From a virus: a stretch of DNA of 20,165 nucleotides. The stretch is taken from positions 1 through 20,165 of the IMG/VR virus record IMGVR_UViG_3300031758_000720, one strand, 5' to 3'. Positions 1 to 7,768 of the stretch are shown piece by piece. Each line of letters begins with the position of its first letter. Position 1 is the stretch's first letter. The notes beneath the pieces were generated by a model, which searched no databases, was not told where the DNA came from, and saw only the letters and a list, made by a program, of their open reading frames with translations. Both the position numbers and the translations under genes were made by a program.

Positions 1-538
1 TTACAATATGTGCTGTTTTATTGTCAAAGTCTTCACATAATGCAGCTAGCTTTGAACCATTGTCTTTTTGTATGAGATAATCAGCTTGTGTCATATAGAC
101 ATAGCCTTTCTGTCGCATCTGGTCTATGTAAAGTTTTGTAGCATTTAGTATTGTAGTTTTGGAGAATTCAGGATAAGTTCTTAAGAACCATTCCATCTTC
201 TTTATTACACCTTGCTTGTCACCCCTGATAGGAGTTCCATTACCTGACTTTATCCCTTTAGGGAATAAGTTACGGTATTCTTCTGCAAAGGATGTAAAGC
301 TATCTGTTCTTTCAAACAGTGCTAGGCCATCTCCAGTAAGGGAATAAGGATAACTAGATTCAGAATGTGGGTTTTCTCTCAGATAACCTGAATGTGACAA
401 TACGAAGTATGTCTCATCAGGTATACAGCACAATACATCTTTAGGATTCTTGTTTTGATATATGCAATACAGGATTACATACTCACTAGGACTTAGGTCC
501 TTATCCTCAAGAAGTTCAAGGTCAATATTAATATTCAT
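1..538 (-). CDS. Partial hypothetical phage protein (C-terminus outside window)
   Basis: An open frame runs from the ATG at 538 to the left edge with no stop, giving 179 residues of a longer protein. It is soluble, with no signal peptide, membrane segment or nucleotide-binding motif. The last third is helical and charged (segments such as KQGVIKKMEWFLRTYPEF and TKLYIDQMRQKGYVYM). The start lies inside the end of the zinc-ribbon gene (11-nt overlap), so it is the last visible member of the leftward replication operon. I do not recognise the family. A role in DNA replication or processing is only an inference from position. Confidence 0.8.
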   Translation of the reverse strand, partial: MNINIDLELLEDKDLSPSEYVILYCIYQNKNPKDVLCCIPDETYFVLSHSGYLRENPHSESSYPYSLTGDGLALFERTDSFTSFAEEYRNLFPKGIKSGNGTPIRGDKQGVIKKMEWFLRTYPEFSKTTILNATKLYIDQMRQKGYVYMTQADYLIQKDNGSKLAALCEDFDNKTAHIV

Positions 539-710
539 CCTCTAAGAATCTAGTGTACATTTTAAGTTTTTTGTTCGCCTTTTTCAATTCTTTCTGAGTC
601 AGTTTACCACCCTGACAAAGGGGGCAAGGCACAGGGAGCTTACCATCTCTAGTAAGCTCCTTTGCGCCAAAACAATATAAACAGATCTCAGAAGATTGGT
701 GGTTCTTCAT
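528..710 (-). CDS. Small zinc-ribbon-like protein
   Basis: A 60-residue protein with two CxxC knuckles about 15 residues apart (CLYC near residue 10, CPLC near 29), the arrangement of a DnaJ-type or treble-clef zinc ribbon. The second half is lysine-rich (QKELKKANKKLK), which suits contact with nucleic acid. I chose the ATG at 710; a GTG one codon upstream is also possible. It overlaps both neighbours (23 nt and 11 nt), so it should be cotranslated with the replication genes. Metal binding is inferred from the cysteine spacing; the function is unknown. Confidence 0.75.
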   Translation of the reverse strand: MKNHQSSEICLYCFGAKELTRDGKLPVPCPLCQGGKLTQKELKKANKKLKMYTRFLEDEY

Positions 711-894
711 CACTAGACTTTGTATTCCAGAGTCTTATTCTTTTCACTTTAACTGTAAATTCCCTATACCTTTGGCTAAATTGCTTAACCTCATAATACA
801 GGTAATAACCGTCATGCATGTGCTTGATTATATTCACACTATGTGCTTTACATAGCATGTATATGAGCATAAAGATAGTGAATAATTCAAACAT
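688..894 (-). CDS. Small putative membrane protein
   Basis: A 68-residue frame that begins with a hydrophobic stretch (FELFTIFMLIYMLC, residues 2-15), a probable membrane segment or signal anchor, followed by a basic cytoplasmic-like tail and an acidic end (SSDEEPPIF). The frame can be extended upstream to a TTG at 954, but the ATG at 894 puts the hydrophobic segment at the N-terminus. It sits 56 nt after the helicase and overlaps the zinc-ribbon gene by 23 nt, in line with the operon. No family recognised. It could be a spurious frame, though it fills the only slot between two real genes. Confidence 0.5.
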   Translation of the reverse strand: MFELFTIFMLIYMLCKAHSVNIIKHMHDGYYLYYEVKQFSQRYREFTVKVKRIRLWNTKSSDEEPPIF

Positions 895-950
895 ATCCAA
901 GATTTTTGTACATAAGAAATCTGTCAGTAGCTTCCATTTTACTAATAATT

Positions 951-2192
951 TCAAACTGCTTGAGCTTCAGTTTCTTTGTTCTTTTCAGTTTCTTGGATAA
1001 TTGCTCTGTATTTTTGAATACAGTCGTCCGTGGAATGGCAGTGGATCTCTTCATAGTTATTGATATTCTCCATAGCTTTTTTATACCATTTGACTTCCTG
1101 AGTTCCAGCAGTAACATAGATAAATATATTACCTACACTATCTGTAACTCTCTGTCTGCCAATGGCTTGAATCATATCAAGCTCTTTTGAATAGTAAGAC
1201 ATCAAGATGGTATTATCCAAGTCCTTCAAGTTAGCGCCCTGCTTAAGCATTTTAAATGATGCGATTGTTTTAATCTTACCTGCATCAAAATCATGTCTAA
1301 GCTTAGCATTCTCTTTGTCTGAGTTCTTGTTACTTATCACATTAGTAGTGACACATAACAGAGTGTCAATGCTATTACCAAAGACTAGGCTTTTACCTTT
1401 GATTGCTGCTAGTAGTTTATTTACAGATTCTATCTTAGAAGCCATAGTATAAAGTACTTTAGCACGAGCTGCAGATGTATTTCTAATCTTAAAGGTTTTA
1501 GCTGGACCATCAGGTAAGAACAATGCCCTTTTGAACTCAGCATCCCAATAATCATAAGCTGCTTTCTCAGTAGTCAAGAAAGGTTTGGCCTTACTACCAG
1601 CAACTACAGTCTTATTATTATAATCCAAATGATGGTTTATAATAAAGATCCTGAGCTTTTTAGTAGTGCCGTCCTGTACAGCTTGGTTGAGATTATACTT
1701 GAAGCATACTGGAGCTATAGTATCTACCCAATACCCTTTACTTACCTCATTACCATCTGCATCCAGGTATTTAGTGCTTCTATCTACCGTAGCAGATAAT
1801 CCGAGTATGTGCTTATACGTATTGTTCGTATAGAATTGTACGTATTGCGGTGTAAGAGATGAGTGTATTTCATCTGCACATACTAAATCCCATTCTGTAT
1901 CTTTCAGCTTGTATGCTGACTGATAGCACATGAATGTCAACTCATGTTCTTTTCTCAAGTCATACTTGAATAGCTTCTTGAAAAACTTAATGTCTTTCTC
2001 CAAGTCTATCTCACGCTGGCTTGTCTCTGCTAAGAATAGGATTTTAGAACCTTTAGGTAACAAGCGAGTTGCCTTGATAAAACAGAATGTCTTACCAATA
2101 CCAGTACTCAAGTTAAGAGTACCTTTTTTACCCGCTTGTTCCCAGGTTTCTACCGCAGCATTTTGGATACTATCCCTCTTGCTGTCTAACAT
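951..2192 (-). CDS. SF2 (DEAD/DEAH-type) DNA helicase
   Basis: A 413-residue superfamily 2 helicase/ATPase. Motifs in order: Walker A at residues 29-35 (STGIGKT), Walker B/motif II DEIH at 107-110, motif III SAT at 133-135, and motif VI as QAIGRQR near residue 340, carrying the arginine finger. The length fits a compact two-RecA-domain enzyme without large accessory domains. Such helicases unwind duplex DNA, or remodel forks, at the cost of ATP, and phages use them in replication and recombination. It sits between an unknown 191-aa protein (1-nt gap) and small genes downstream, in the same leftward operon as the polymerase. The family is clear; the exact substrate is not. Confidence 0.92.
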   Translation of the reverse strand: MLDSKRDSIQNAAVETWEQAGKKGTLNLSTGIGKTFCFIKATRLLPKGSKILFLAETSQREIDLEKDIKFFKKLFKYDLRKEHELTFMCYQSAYKLKDTEWDLVCADEIHSSLTPQYVQFYTNNTYKHILGLSATVDRSTKYLDADGNEVSKGYWVDTIAPVCFKYNLNQAVQDGTTKKLRIFIINHHLDYNNKTVVAGSKAKPFLTTEKAAYDYWDAEFKRALFLPDGPAKTFKIRNTSAARAKVLYTMASKIESVNKLLAAIKGKSLVFGNSIDTLLCVTTNVISNKNSDKENAKLRHDFDAGKIKTIASFKMLKQGANLKDLDNTILMSYYSKELDMIQAIGRQRVTDSVGNIFIYVTAGTQEVKWYKKAMENINNYEEIHCHSTDDCIQKYRAIIQETEKNKETEAQAV

Positions 2193-2193
2193 A

Positions 2194-2769
2194 TTATTTT
2201 TTATAGATTGTTGTACCAGTTTGAATGAACTTTTCTACATGTACTTCAGGCTCTGCTAAGAACATATCTACTAATTGTTTTAGCTCTTTAGCATCAATAA
2301 GTAAATTTTGCATAACTCTTTTACGACCTAATTCAAGTAAATCAACAAATTCATACGCACAATCACCCCATCTTGCTATAAGAGTATGATGCATTCTCCA
2401 GCTATAACCTTTATTACGGTCTTCTTCGCTTTGATAACCTTTGCCTATAATCATAGGATCTGGAGCTTTATCATCATACCATACTTCCATCCAATCAAAC
2501 ATTTCCATGTCTTGTGCAAACTTAATAGTTTGAAGTACTTCAACAGGAATAGTAGATTTAGTATAAGCAGTAATTTTTACAGATGCTGGGCATAAAGCAG
2601 TAAGAATTCTTACTTGTGCATTATTAAGCGGCTGATATACATTAGGTACTTTCTCAGGTTTTACTGCAGGGATACCTAGTTCTTCAGTTAATCTGTGATA
2701 CTCAGCTAATGCATTTTCATCTAAGATTAAATGCTCATTTTCTGGTTCTCTATAGACTTTTACTTGCAT
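2194..2769 (-). CDS. Hypothetical 191-aa protein between helicase and rIIB-like gene
   Basis: A soluble 191-residue protein with no recognisable catalytic motif, signal peptide or membrane segment. It is rich in tryptophan and acidic residues in the middle (FDWMEVWYDDKAPDP), and the C-terminal third is helical (LLIDAKELKQLVDMFL). It starts 2 nt after the rIIB-like gene and ends 1 nt before the helicase, so translation of the three is probably coupled. A role in the replication complex is inferred from position alone; the family is unknown to me. Confidence 0.85.
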   Translation of the reverse strand: MQVKVYREPENEHLILDENALAEYHRLTEELGIPAVKPEKVPNVYQPLNNAQVRILTALCPASVKITAYTKSTIPVEVLQTIKFAQDMEMFDWMEVWYDDKAPDPMIIGKGYQSEEDRNKGYSWRMHHTLIARWGDCAYEFVDLLELGRKRVMQNLLIDAKELKQLVDMFLAEPEVHVEKFIQTGTTIYKK

Positions 2770-2771
2770 GG

Positions 2772-4022
2772 TTATAAGTAGCTTGTTCTGTTGTTAATTG
2801 TTTCTTGTGCTGATTCTAGATTGCCTAAGATTGTATCAAGCATGAATTGATTAGGTGCGTTAAGAATGTGGTTTACATTCAGCTCATAAGCTGAGTTATT
2901 CTCAAGCATGCTACGCAGGTTATCTACTTGCTCTTCGTAATGCGTAAATAAGATGTCAGAGAAGTCAAGATTCTCATCTTGCAGGATATTATTCTCTTCA
3001 TCTACTTCCAGCACTGCGACAGGAGTAAATGCACAGGTACGCAGTTTACCATCCTCACCACGAGGTACAGCCAATACATCCATAGGATTTACTGCTACAA
3101 GGATTGCTGTATCACCAAAGCCTGAATAATCATAAGCTTTACTTGCTACGTGCAAACCTTTAGAACAGCTTACCTGATTGGATTGGTTACCTTGGTGACG
3201 TTGAATCCTAGCCTCTACACCAATACGATAGTCCATAGTTTTAGTATGGGCATCTGTAAATTGTTCTTGCATAAGATTAGGTAAGTCAAGATAGAGCTGC
3301 TCAAGAGTACCTTTGTACGTATAGGTATAATCATCACCTACTACATCTGATACACTATCCATATGTACAAGTTGAAGCATACCGTCTTTCTCATACACAT
3401 AATAAGACTTTGGACTCTTCTTCCAGTTAGCTTTTACCTTGACATAATTGCTTGATACAAATCCTACAAGACCTTTGTTCTCAGCATTCCTAGAAACTAC
3501 TCTACGATAAGCCAGGAACATACCTTGATTGGTAATCTGCATTTCATGATGCTGTAAGAACCTGAACAGATCCTCACGACTCTCTGCATTAGGATTAAGA
3601 CTGCACCACATCCAGAATCTGTCAATAGCTTGAAAGTCTTCTCTGTCTTCAAAGTCAGCCAAAGGAATACCATCTTCAATACTTTCCAGATATTCCTGAT
3701 AAGCTTCTACATAAGCCAGAGCCAACTCTTCTGGCACGCTCAAAACAATTCCTTGTCTGTACAAAGCATTGTCTGTAACACTGAATAAGTGAGGCATATC
3801 TTTAGTCATAGTAAAGATATTCTCAACAATGTGTTTCTTCTGTACAAACTTTTTCTCCTCTGCACATAGTTCAGGTACCAGCATGTTTTTCACAGCTTCC
3901 ACATCATTGGCCCTGACAAAAGCATAAACTTCTTTAAACTGTTCATCAGTACATTGAGCACTGATAACTTGACCATCATCTGTAATCACAGTTACAGTTG
4001 AGTCGATTTTAAGAATTTTCAT
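2772..4022 (-). CDS. rIIB: rIIB-like protein
   Basis: A 416-residue protein resembling phage rIIB. The N-terminus is a short beta-rich segment of the type seen in rIIB proteins (MKILKIDSTVTVITDDGQV). The centre has FRFLQHHEMQITNQGMFLAYRRV and later VSCSKGLHVASKAY, features found in rIIB proteins of T4-like and crAss-like phages. In T4, rIIA and rIIB act together at the membrane and affect lysis timing and superinfection exclusion; the biochemistry remains unclear. Here it lies downstream of the rIIA-like ATPase with one small gene between, which supports the pairing. Its start overlaps that gene by 14 nt. Confidence 0.8.
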   Translation of the reverse strand: MKILKIDSTVTVITDDGQVISAQCTDEQFKEVYAFVRANDVEAVKNMLVPELCAEEKKFVQKKHIVENIFTMTKDMPHLFSVTDNALYRQGIVLSVPEELALAYVEAYQEYLESIEDGIPLADFEDREDFQAIDRFWMWCSLNPNAESREDLFRFLQHHEMQITNQGMFLAYRRVVSRNAENKGLVGFVSSNYVKVKANWKKSPKSYYVYEKDGMLQLVHMDSVSDVVGDDYTYTYKGTLEQLYLDLPNLMQEQFTDAHTKTMDYRIGVEARIQRHQGNQSNQVSCSKGLHVASKAYDYSGFGDTAILVAVNPMDVLAVPRGEDGKLRTCAFTPVAVLEVDEENNILQDENLDFSDILFTHYEEQVDNLRSMLENNSAYELNVNHILNAPNQFMLDTILGNLESAQETINNRTSYL

Positions 4023-4368
4023 ATAGGTTGAGTTTAGTGAGATTTAAGATAAATGGAATTTTGTTCTTTTGTCTATATACAAATATACGCTTTGTTGAAG
4101 TTTGATTTTTTAGTTCTGCATCAAGATACTCTTTACCAGCTCTTTCCCTGAAATTAGTAATAAGCGTTACTTGTTTATGTGTTCCTCTGCTACAGGTTAC
4201 ACAGATTGATTTTTCAGATATGCTTATTACATATCCAGGAATAAAAATAGTATTACAATTTACTAATACTACATCACCTGGTACAATCTCATTACCAAAG
4301 AAATCTTCAGAATAAACTATATTCTTTGCCTTATAATTCTCCAGTATTTTCTTCAGCTGTTCTGTCAT
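4009..4368 (-). CDS. Small beta-rich protein between rIIA and rIIB
   Basis: A 119-residue protein with an SH3-like or KOW-like look in the middle (EIVPGDVVLVNCNTIFIPGYVISISEKSICVTCSRG is a run of short alternating beta strands; only positions 27-62 are concerned). The C-terminal part is basic. It overlaps the rIIA-like gene by 38 nt and the rIIB-like gene by 14 nt, so the three are surely cotranscribed and probably translationally coupled. I know of no named family. An accessory role for the rIIA/rIIB pair is inferred from its position. Confidence 0.75.
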   Translation of the reverse strand: MTEQLKKILENYKAKNIVYSEDFFGNEIVPGDVVLVNCNTIFIPGYVISISEKSICVTCSRGTHKQVTLITNFRERAGKEYLDAELKNQTSTKRIFVYRQKNKIPFILNLTKLNLYENS

Positions 4369-6637
4369 TTTGATAATATTTTAGATCTAGTTTACACTTT
4401 TTTGCTTTAGCTACAAACCTTGCAAATTCAGCAGGCTTTTTCTCATAACTGTTAGTACCATATTTACTTGAGGGCTCAATTAAAGTGATAAAATCATATT
4501 TATTTATCTTTTCTAATTGACTAATCAAAGTTTCTATGTTAGAGTCATAAGCATTATTTTCACTAGCTGTAGTAAGCAGCTTTTCTGCAAATTGGTCACG
4601 CTCATCAGCATTCCATGACTTTCTAAAGAATGGTATACGTTCATCAATAGTAGCGTTCAATTCACCAGCTTGCTTTACTATTTCATGGCTAGGAGTATGT
4701 AGCTGTTTTAGCAATTCTCTACATTCATACAATCGTTTGTATTTACTACCATAGAATTGAGTGAACTTCAGCAGACTTGCATAATACCTGAATAGCTTAG
4801 TTTTACCTTTCAGAAACTCATCTATATGGATATAAGAAGGAAGAAGAGATAAGTATTTATGATTTGCTTTAGCAGTTATCATTACCTTGACTTTAGGATG
4901 TGCTAACCGTGTAAAGAAATATAAATAGCCTAGAGCAGTCTTGTCATCCTTAGTACCATAAATTGTAAAATACTTTTGTGAAGAAAGCTTAGCTATCAAC
5001 ATATCAGCACTCCTGAATATAGGAGCAGCATAAGTCCAAGTACCTCTATTCTCAGGAAACTCTACAAGTATTTTACCTGCGTTCTTACGAAGGCTCTTTG
5101 CATCATTAGTTTGTACCTTGTTTTGTTTCTGTGCAAGTAACCATTCCTTTGTAGGAGGATGATCCTCGTATATTACAGAATTTTCTGTGACATACTTATC
5201 TTGCCATGCTTGGAATGTCTTGATAGTCTCACGCCATTGCTTTTTAGGTACTTTACTAAGTGAAAGTAATTCATAATAGTTAAGTACTCCACGAGCATCC
5301 TTGCTAGGATATAACCTGATATACCTTGTTTTACGTATTACATACCATGAGTCTTGCTTAAACTTGTTTGCTATGAACTTATTGTGCTTAGGATCAAGAA
5401 GTGTTTTAGCAAATAAATACTTAACACTATTGTTTAAGGCTTTCTTAAGATCAGGAATAGCTCTTGAATAGTTTGAGTCTGACTTTCTACCATTTCTAAT
5501 ATGCTGCGTAACAGCATAACCAAAGAATAGATCACCGACTGAATCAAGTTTAAACTCAATAGGCAAGTCTTTGATTTTAGGATATACTTTATTAGTATGG
5601 GGATTTATAAGACTGTTGATGTTTATACGTCTAGTATCTACAGTAACTATAGGAAACTTAAGAGCATATACAAAGTCTTCTAAATCTTCATACTCATGAC
5701 TTTGGTTTTCATAGAGCATGAGAAGTTCATTACGAAATTCTACAAGCTTAGCCTCTACGTTTTCTAAAGTCTGTTTGTTATAAAGTATAGATTCCCTGTT
5801 AGGAGTAATAGCTATGTCACCTATATTAAAGTTAATAGCTATACCTGTACAATCACTTGCTACATTCTGTAGTTTAAAATCATTCTTAATACTAGTCCAA
5901 TCAATAGGATAAGATACAGGACCAATCTTAAGACGTAAGCCTCTTGATTCTATGCTTGAGTAAGTAAATGTATTTGCTTTTACAATCTTGAATTTCTCAT
6001 TTACATTTTCTGAATCAATATTAAAGTATACATTTTCAAAGAATGCAAGCTGTTGTTTGGTCTTAGTTATAAAGTCTAGTTTATCAGACCATGACTTGAT
6101 GTTAATTCTTATTGTAGTACCATTAGGTAAGTCAGTGAGTTTAGTCACAAGCAAGTCAATCTGAGGAACACCTTCAGATTTATGCATAAGATACTCATAC
6201 TGCATACCATCAACACGAGTAGAAATGAATACCTCATTGGTATAACTCAGGCCAGAGAATTTACCTAAGCCCATCATACCTATGGCTTCATTACTTGTCC
6301 TTTTAGTGGATTTACCGAACTTACGGTATACCTCATTGATTCTTTGTGGTGACAAACCAGGACCTAAGTCTGTCACATACCAATAACTGCCTGTATCAGC
6401 AGATGTCTGAATACCTACCTCAATAGGTTTACTTCTATTACCAGCCTCTACATTAGCATCCCATGCATTAGAGCTATACTCACGAATGAGTGAGCCAATA
6501 GGATCAGAATATAGATTAGTAGATAAGATTTGTAAAATCCAACTAAGATCTTCCGCATCAATCTCTGCTTTATGGGATTCAAAATTACCATACAGCTGGA
6601 CTTCTTTTAATGCGGAATGTAATATATCCTCTTTCAT
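4331..6637 (-). CDS. rIIA: rIIA-like protein with GHKL (HATPase) domain
   Basis: A 768-residue protein whose first third is a GHKL ATPase domain: N box with N57 and D60 in REYSSNAWDAN, G1 box DLGPG at 90-94, G2 box GMMGLGKFSG at 120-129. A second conserved block follows at about 260-300 (IAINFNIGDIAITPNRESI), as in rIIA and in MutL/Hsp90-type proteins. The long C-terminal part is mixed helical and basic. rIIA proteins pair with rIIB; in T4 they influence membrane integrity and exclusion of other phages. The gene begins 3 nt after the radical SAM gene. GHKL membership is secure; the rIIA label rests on domain order, length and the nearby rIIB-like gene. Confidence 0.88.
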   Translation of the reverse strand: MKEDILHSALKEVQLYGNFESHKAEIDAEDLSWILQILSTNLYSDPIGSLIREYSSNAWDANVEAGNRSKPIEVGIQTSADTGSYWYVTDLGPGLSPQRINEVYRKFGKSTKRTSNEAIGMMGLGKFSGLSYTNEVFISTRVDGMQYEYLMHKSEGVPQIDLLVTKLTDLPNGTTIRINIKSWSDKLDFITKTKQQLAFFENVYFNIDSENVNEKFKIVKANTFTYSSIESRGLRLKIGPVSYPIDWTSIKNDFKLQNVASDCTGIAINFNIGDIAITPNRESILYNKQTLENVEAKLVEFRNELLMLYENQSHEYEDLEDFVYALKFPIVTVDTRRININSLINPHTNKVYPKIKDLPIEFKLDSVGDLFFGYAVTQHIRNGRKSDSNYSRAIPDLKKALNNSVKYLFAKTLLDPKHNKFIANKFKQDSWYVIRKTRYIRLYPSKDARGVLNYYELLSLSKVPKKQWRETIKTFQAWQDKYVTENSVIYEDHPPTKEWLLAQKQNKVQTNDAKSLRKNAGKILVEFPENRGTWTYAAPIFRSADMLIAKLSSQKYFTIYGTKDDKTALGYLYFFTRLAHPKVKVMITAKANHKYLSLLPSYIHIDEFLKGKTKLFRYYASLLKFTQFYGSKYKRLYECRELLKQLHTPSHEIVKQAGELNATIDERIPFFRKSWNADERDQFAEKLLTTASENNAYDSNIETLISQLEKINKYDFITLIEPSSKYGTNSYEKKPAEFARFVAKAKKCKLDLKYYQNDRTAEENTGEL

Positions 6638-6640
6638 AGT

Positions 6641-7495
6641 TTAGAATATATACCTGATTTTATTCCAAGGTATGATTTCATTGTGCAATTGTTTGAATTG
6701 ATAGATAAAGCCTGCTTTTAGATTATGCTCATATCTTATGTTCTCCCCTCCATACTGAGAGATCTTACCTTCTTGTATCTTGGGATTCCATAGTAACTCT
6801 TCGCCTGGTAGATTGTGTGCTACATTATATGCATGCTTGTGCTTGTTATGAGTTAAGAATATCACCTCAGCTTTTACTATGTGCTTATTAGTGACATGTT
6901 CCTCTACTAGCTCAAACAATTGTCTATATTGTGCAATCCAATCAGGCTGTACTATTACAGGACTGAAGTTTATGTGTACATCATATCCTGCTTCAATGAA
7001 TTTGTCAATAGCCTTAATCCTATCTATGATTTTACTGGTATTTGGCTCCAGTTTATCTGAATAGTCTTGAGGCATCAAGCTAAATCTAATCCTGATTTTA
7101 CTCTCAGCATTATAGCTAAGTAGCAAAGGGTTTACATACTTTGTAGCAAATGAACCCATAGCAATAGGATGATACTTGAAGAAATCAAATATCTGTTCCC
7201 ATTTGTGGAACTTTGCATGGAGCGCAAAGTCCTCATTGCATGATATGTCATAAGTTACATATTTCTCATGAGTTTGATTAGGCTTATCTACCACAGCAAA
7301 CCATGCATGAGAGTCAATCTCTGTAAGAATATTCTCAGGATTTGTAGCTATATCCAAGCCTTCGGGCTTATGTCTCTTCATGTAACAATACGTACAATTA
7401 TAGAGACAACCATGCCCGAAGCTTGGAGAAATAAAGTCAGTACTACGTCCACTTTCACGTATTGTGAATGTCTTGCGTCTTACTTCTTTCAACAT
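6641..7495 (-). CDS. Radical SAM protein, spore photoproduct lyase-like
   Basis: A 284-residue protein with the radical SAM CxxxCxxC cluster at C30, C34 and C37 (SFGHGCLYNCTYCYMKRH), which binds a [4Fe-4S] cluster for reductive cleavage of S-adenosylmethionine. The surrounding FISPSFGHGC...YC is typical of the SplB family, which repairs the thymine dimer called spore photoproduct, and of its uncharacterised non-spore relatives. It is shorter than SplB (about 340 aa). C86 in YDISCNED is the clearest extra cysteine and might act as hydrogen donor; that is a guess. It lies between the polymerase and rIIA-like genes with 3-nt gaps, so a DNA-repair or DNA/nucleotide-modifying role is plausible. 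Confidence 0.85.
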   Translation of the reverse strand: MLKEVRRKTFTIRESGRSTDFISPSFGHGCLYNCTYCYMKRHKPEGLDIATNPENILTEIDSHAWFAVVDKPNQTHEKYVTYDISCNEDFALHAKFHKWEQIFDFFKYHPIAMGSFATKYVNPLLLSYNAESKIRIRFSLMPQDYSDKLEPNTSKIIDRIKAIDKFIEAGYDVHINFSPVIVQPDWIAQYRQLFELVEEHVTNKHIVKAEVIFLTHNKHKHAYNVAHNLPGEELLWNPKIQEGKISQYGGENIRYEHNLKAGFIYQFKQLHNEIIPWNKIRYIF

Positions 7496-7498
7496 GCA

Positions 7499-7768
7499 TT
7501 AAGATCTAAAATATAATTCACCTACTGCAAAGTATCTATCTCTATCAGTATTCTCTACAATAGTAACCATAGAACCTTCTGTCAATCCTTTGATATAATA
7601 CTGTGCGTAAGGATCTGTAGATTCTTTTAATACATTAAGAACATTATCATTATCAATCTTTGTAACTCCTATCATAGGAGTATGAGTAAGTGCAATTCTT
7701 ATCATAGGATAAGAACTACTTAATAATTGTCTGTAATAACCTGTTGGAGGTTTTGTCATTTGGTCCAT
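7499..7768 (-). CDS. Hypothetical 89-aa protein after DNA polymerase
   Basis: A small soluble protein without known motifs; the middle is beta-rich (PMIRIALTHTPMIGVTKI) and the end carries ENTDRDRYFAVGELYF. Two starts compete: ATG at 7768 (13-nt overlap with the polymerase) and ATG at 7759, which makes an ATGA overlap with the polymerase stop, a junction type used twice just upstream. I give the longer form. It is 3 nt from the radical SAM gene. Function unknown; operon membership is clear. Confidence 0.75.
   Translation of the reverse strand: MDQMTKPPTGYYRQLLSSSYPMIRIALTHTPMIGVTKIDNDNVLNVLKESTDPYAQYYIKGLTEGSMVTIVENTDRDRYFAVGELYFRS

Noticed and set aside
887-1000. TTG start at 954 for the small membrane protein
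   Set aside because: It would run into the helicase end and move the hydrophobic segment inward; ATG at 894 is simpler.
951-1117. Frame 887-1117 on the minus strand
   Set aside because: Out of frame within the end of the helicase, which has good motifs throughout; no reason for a second product.
818-1190. Open frames of 60-94 codons on the plus strand
   Set aside because: They lie antisense to or across the helicase and the small membrane-protein gene, have compositions typical of reversed coding sequence and no leader context.
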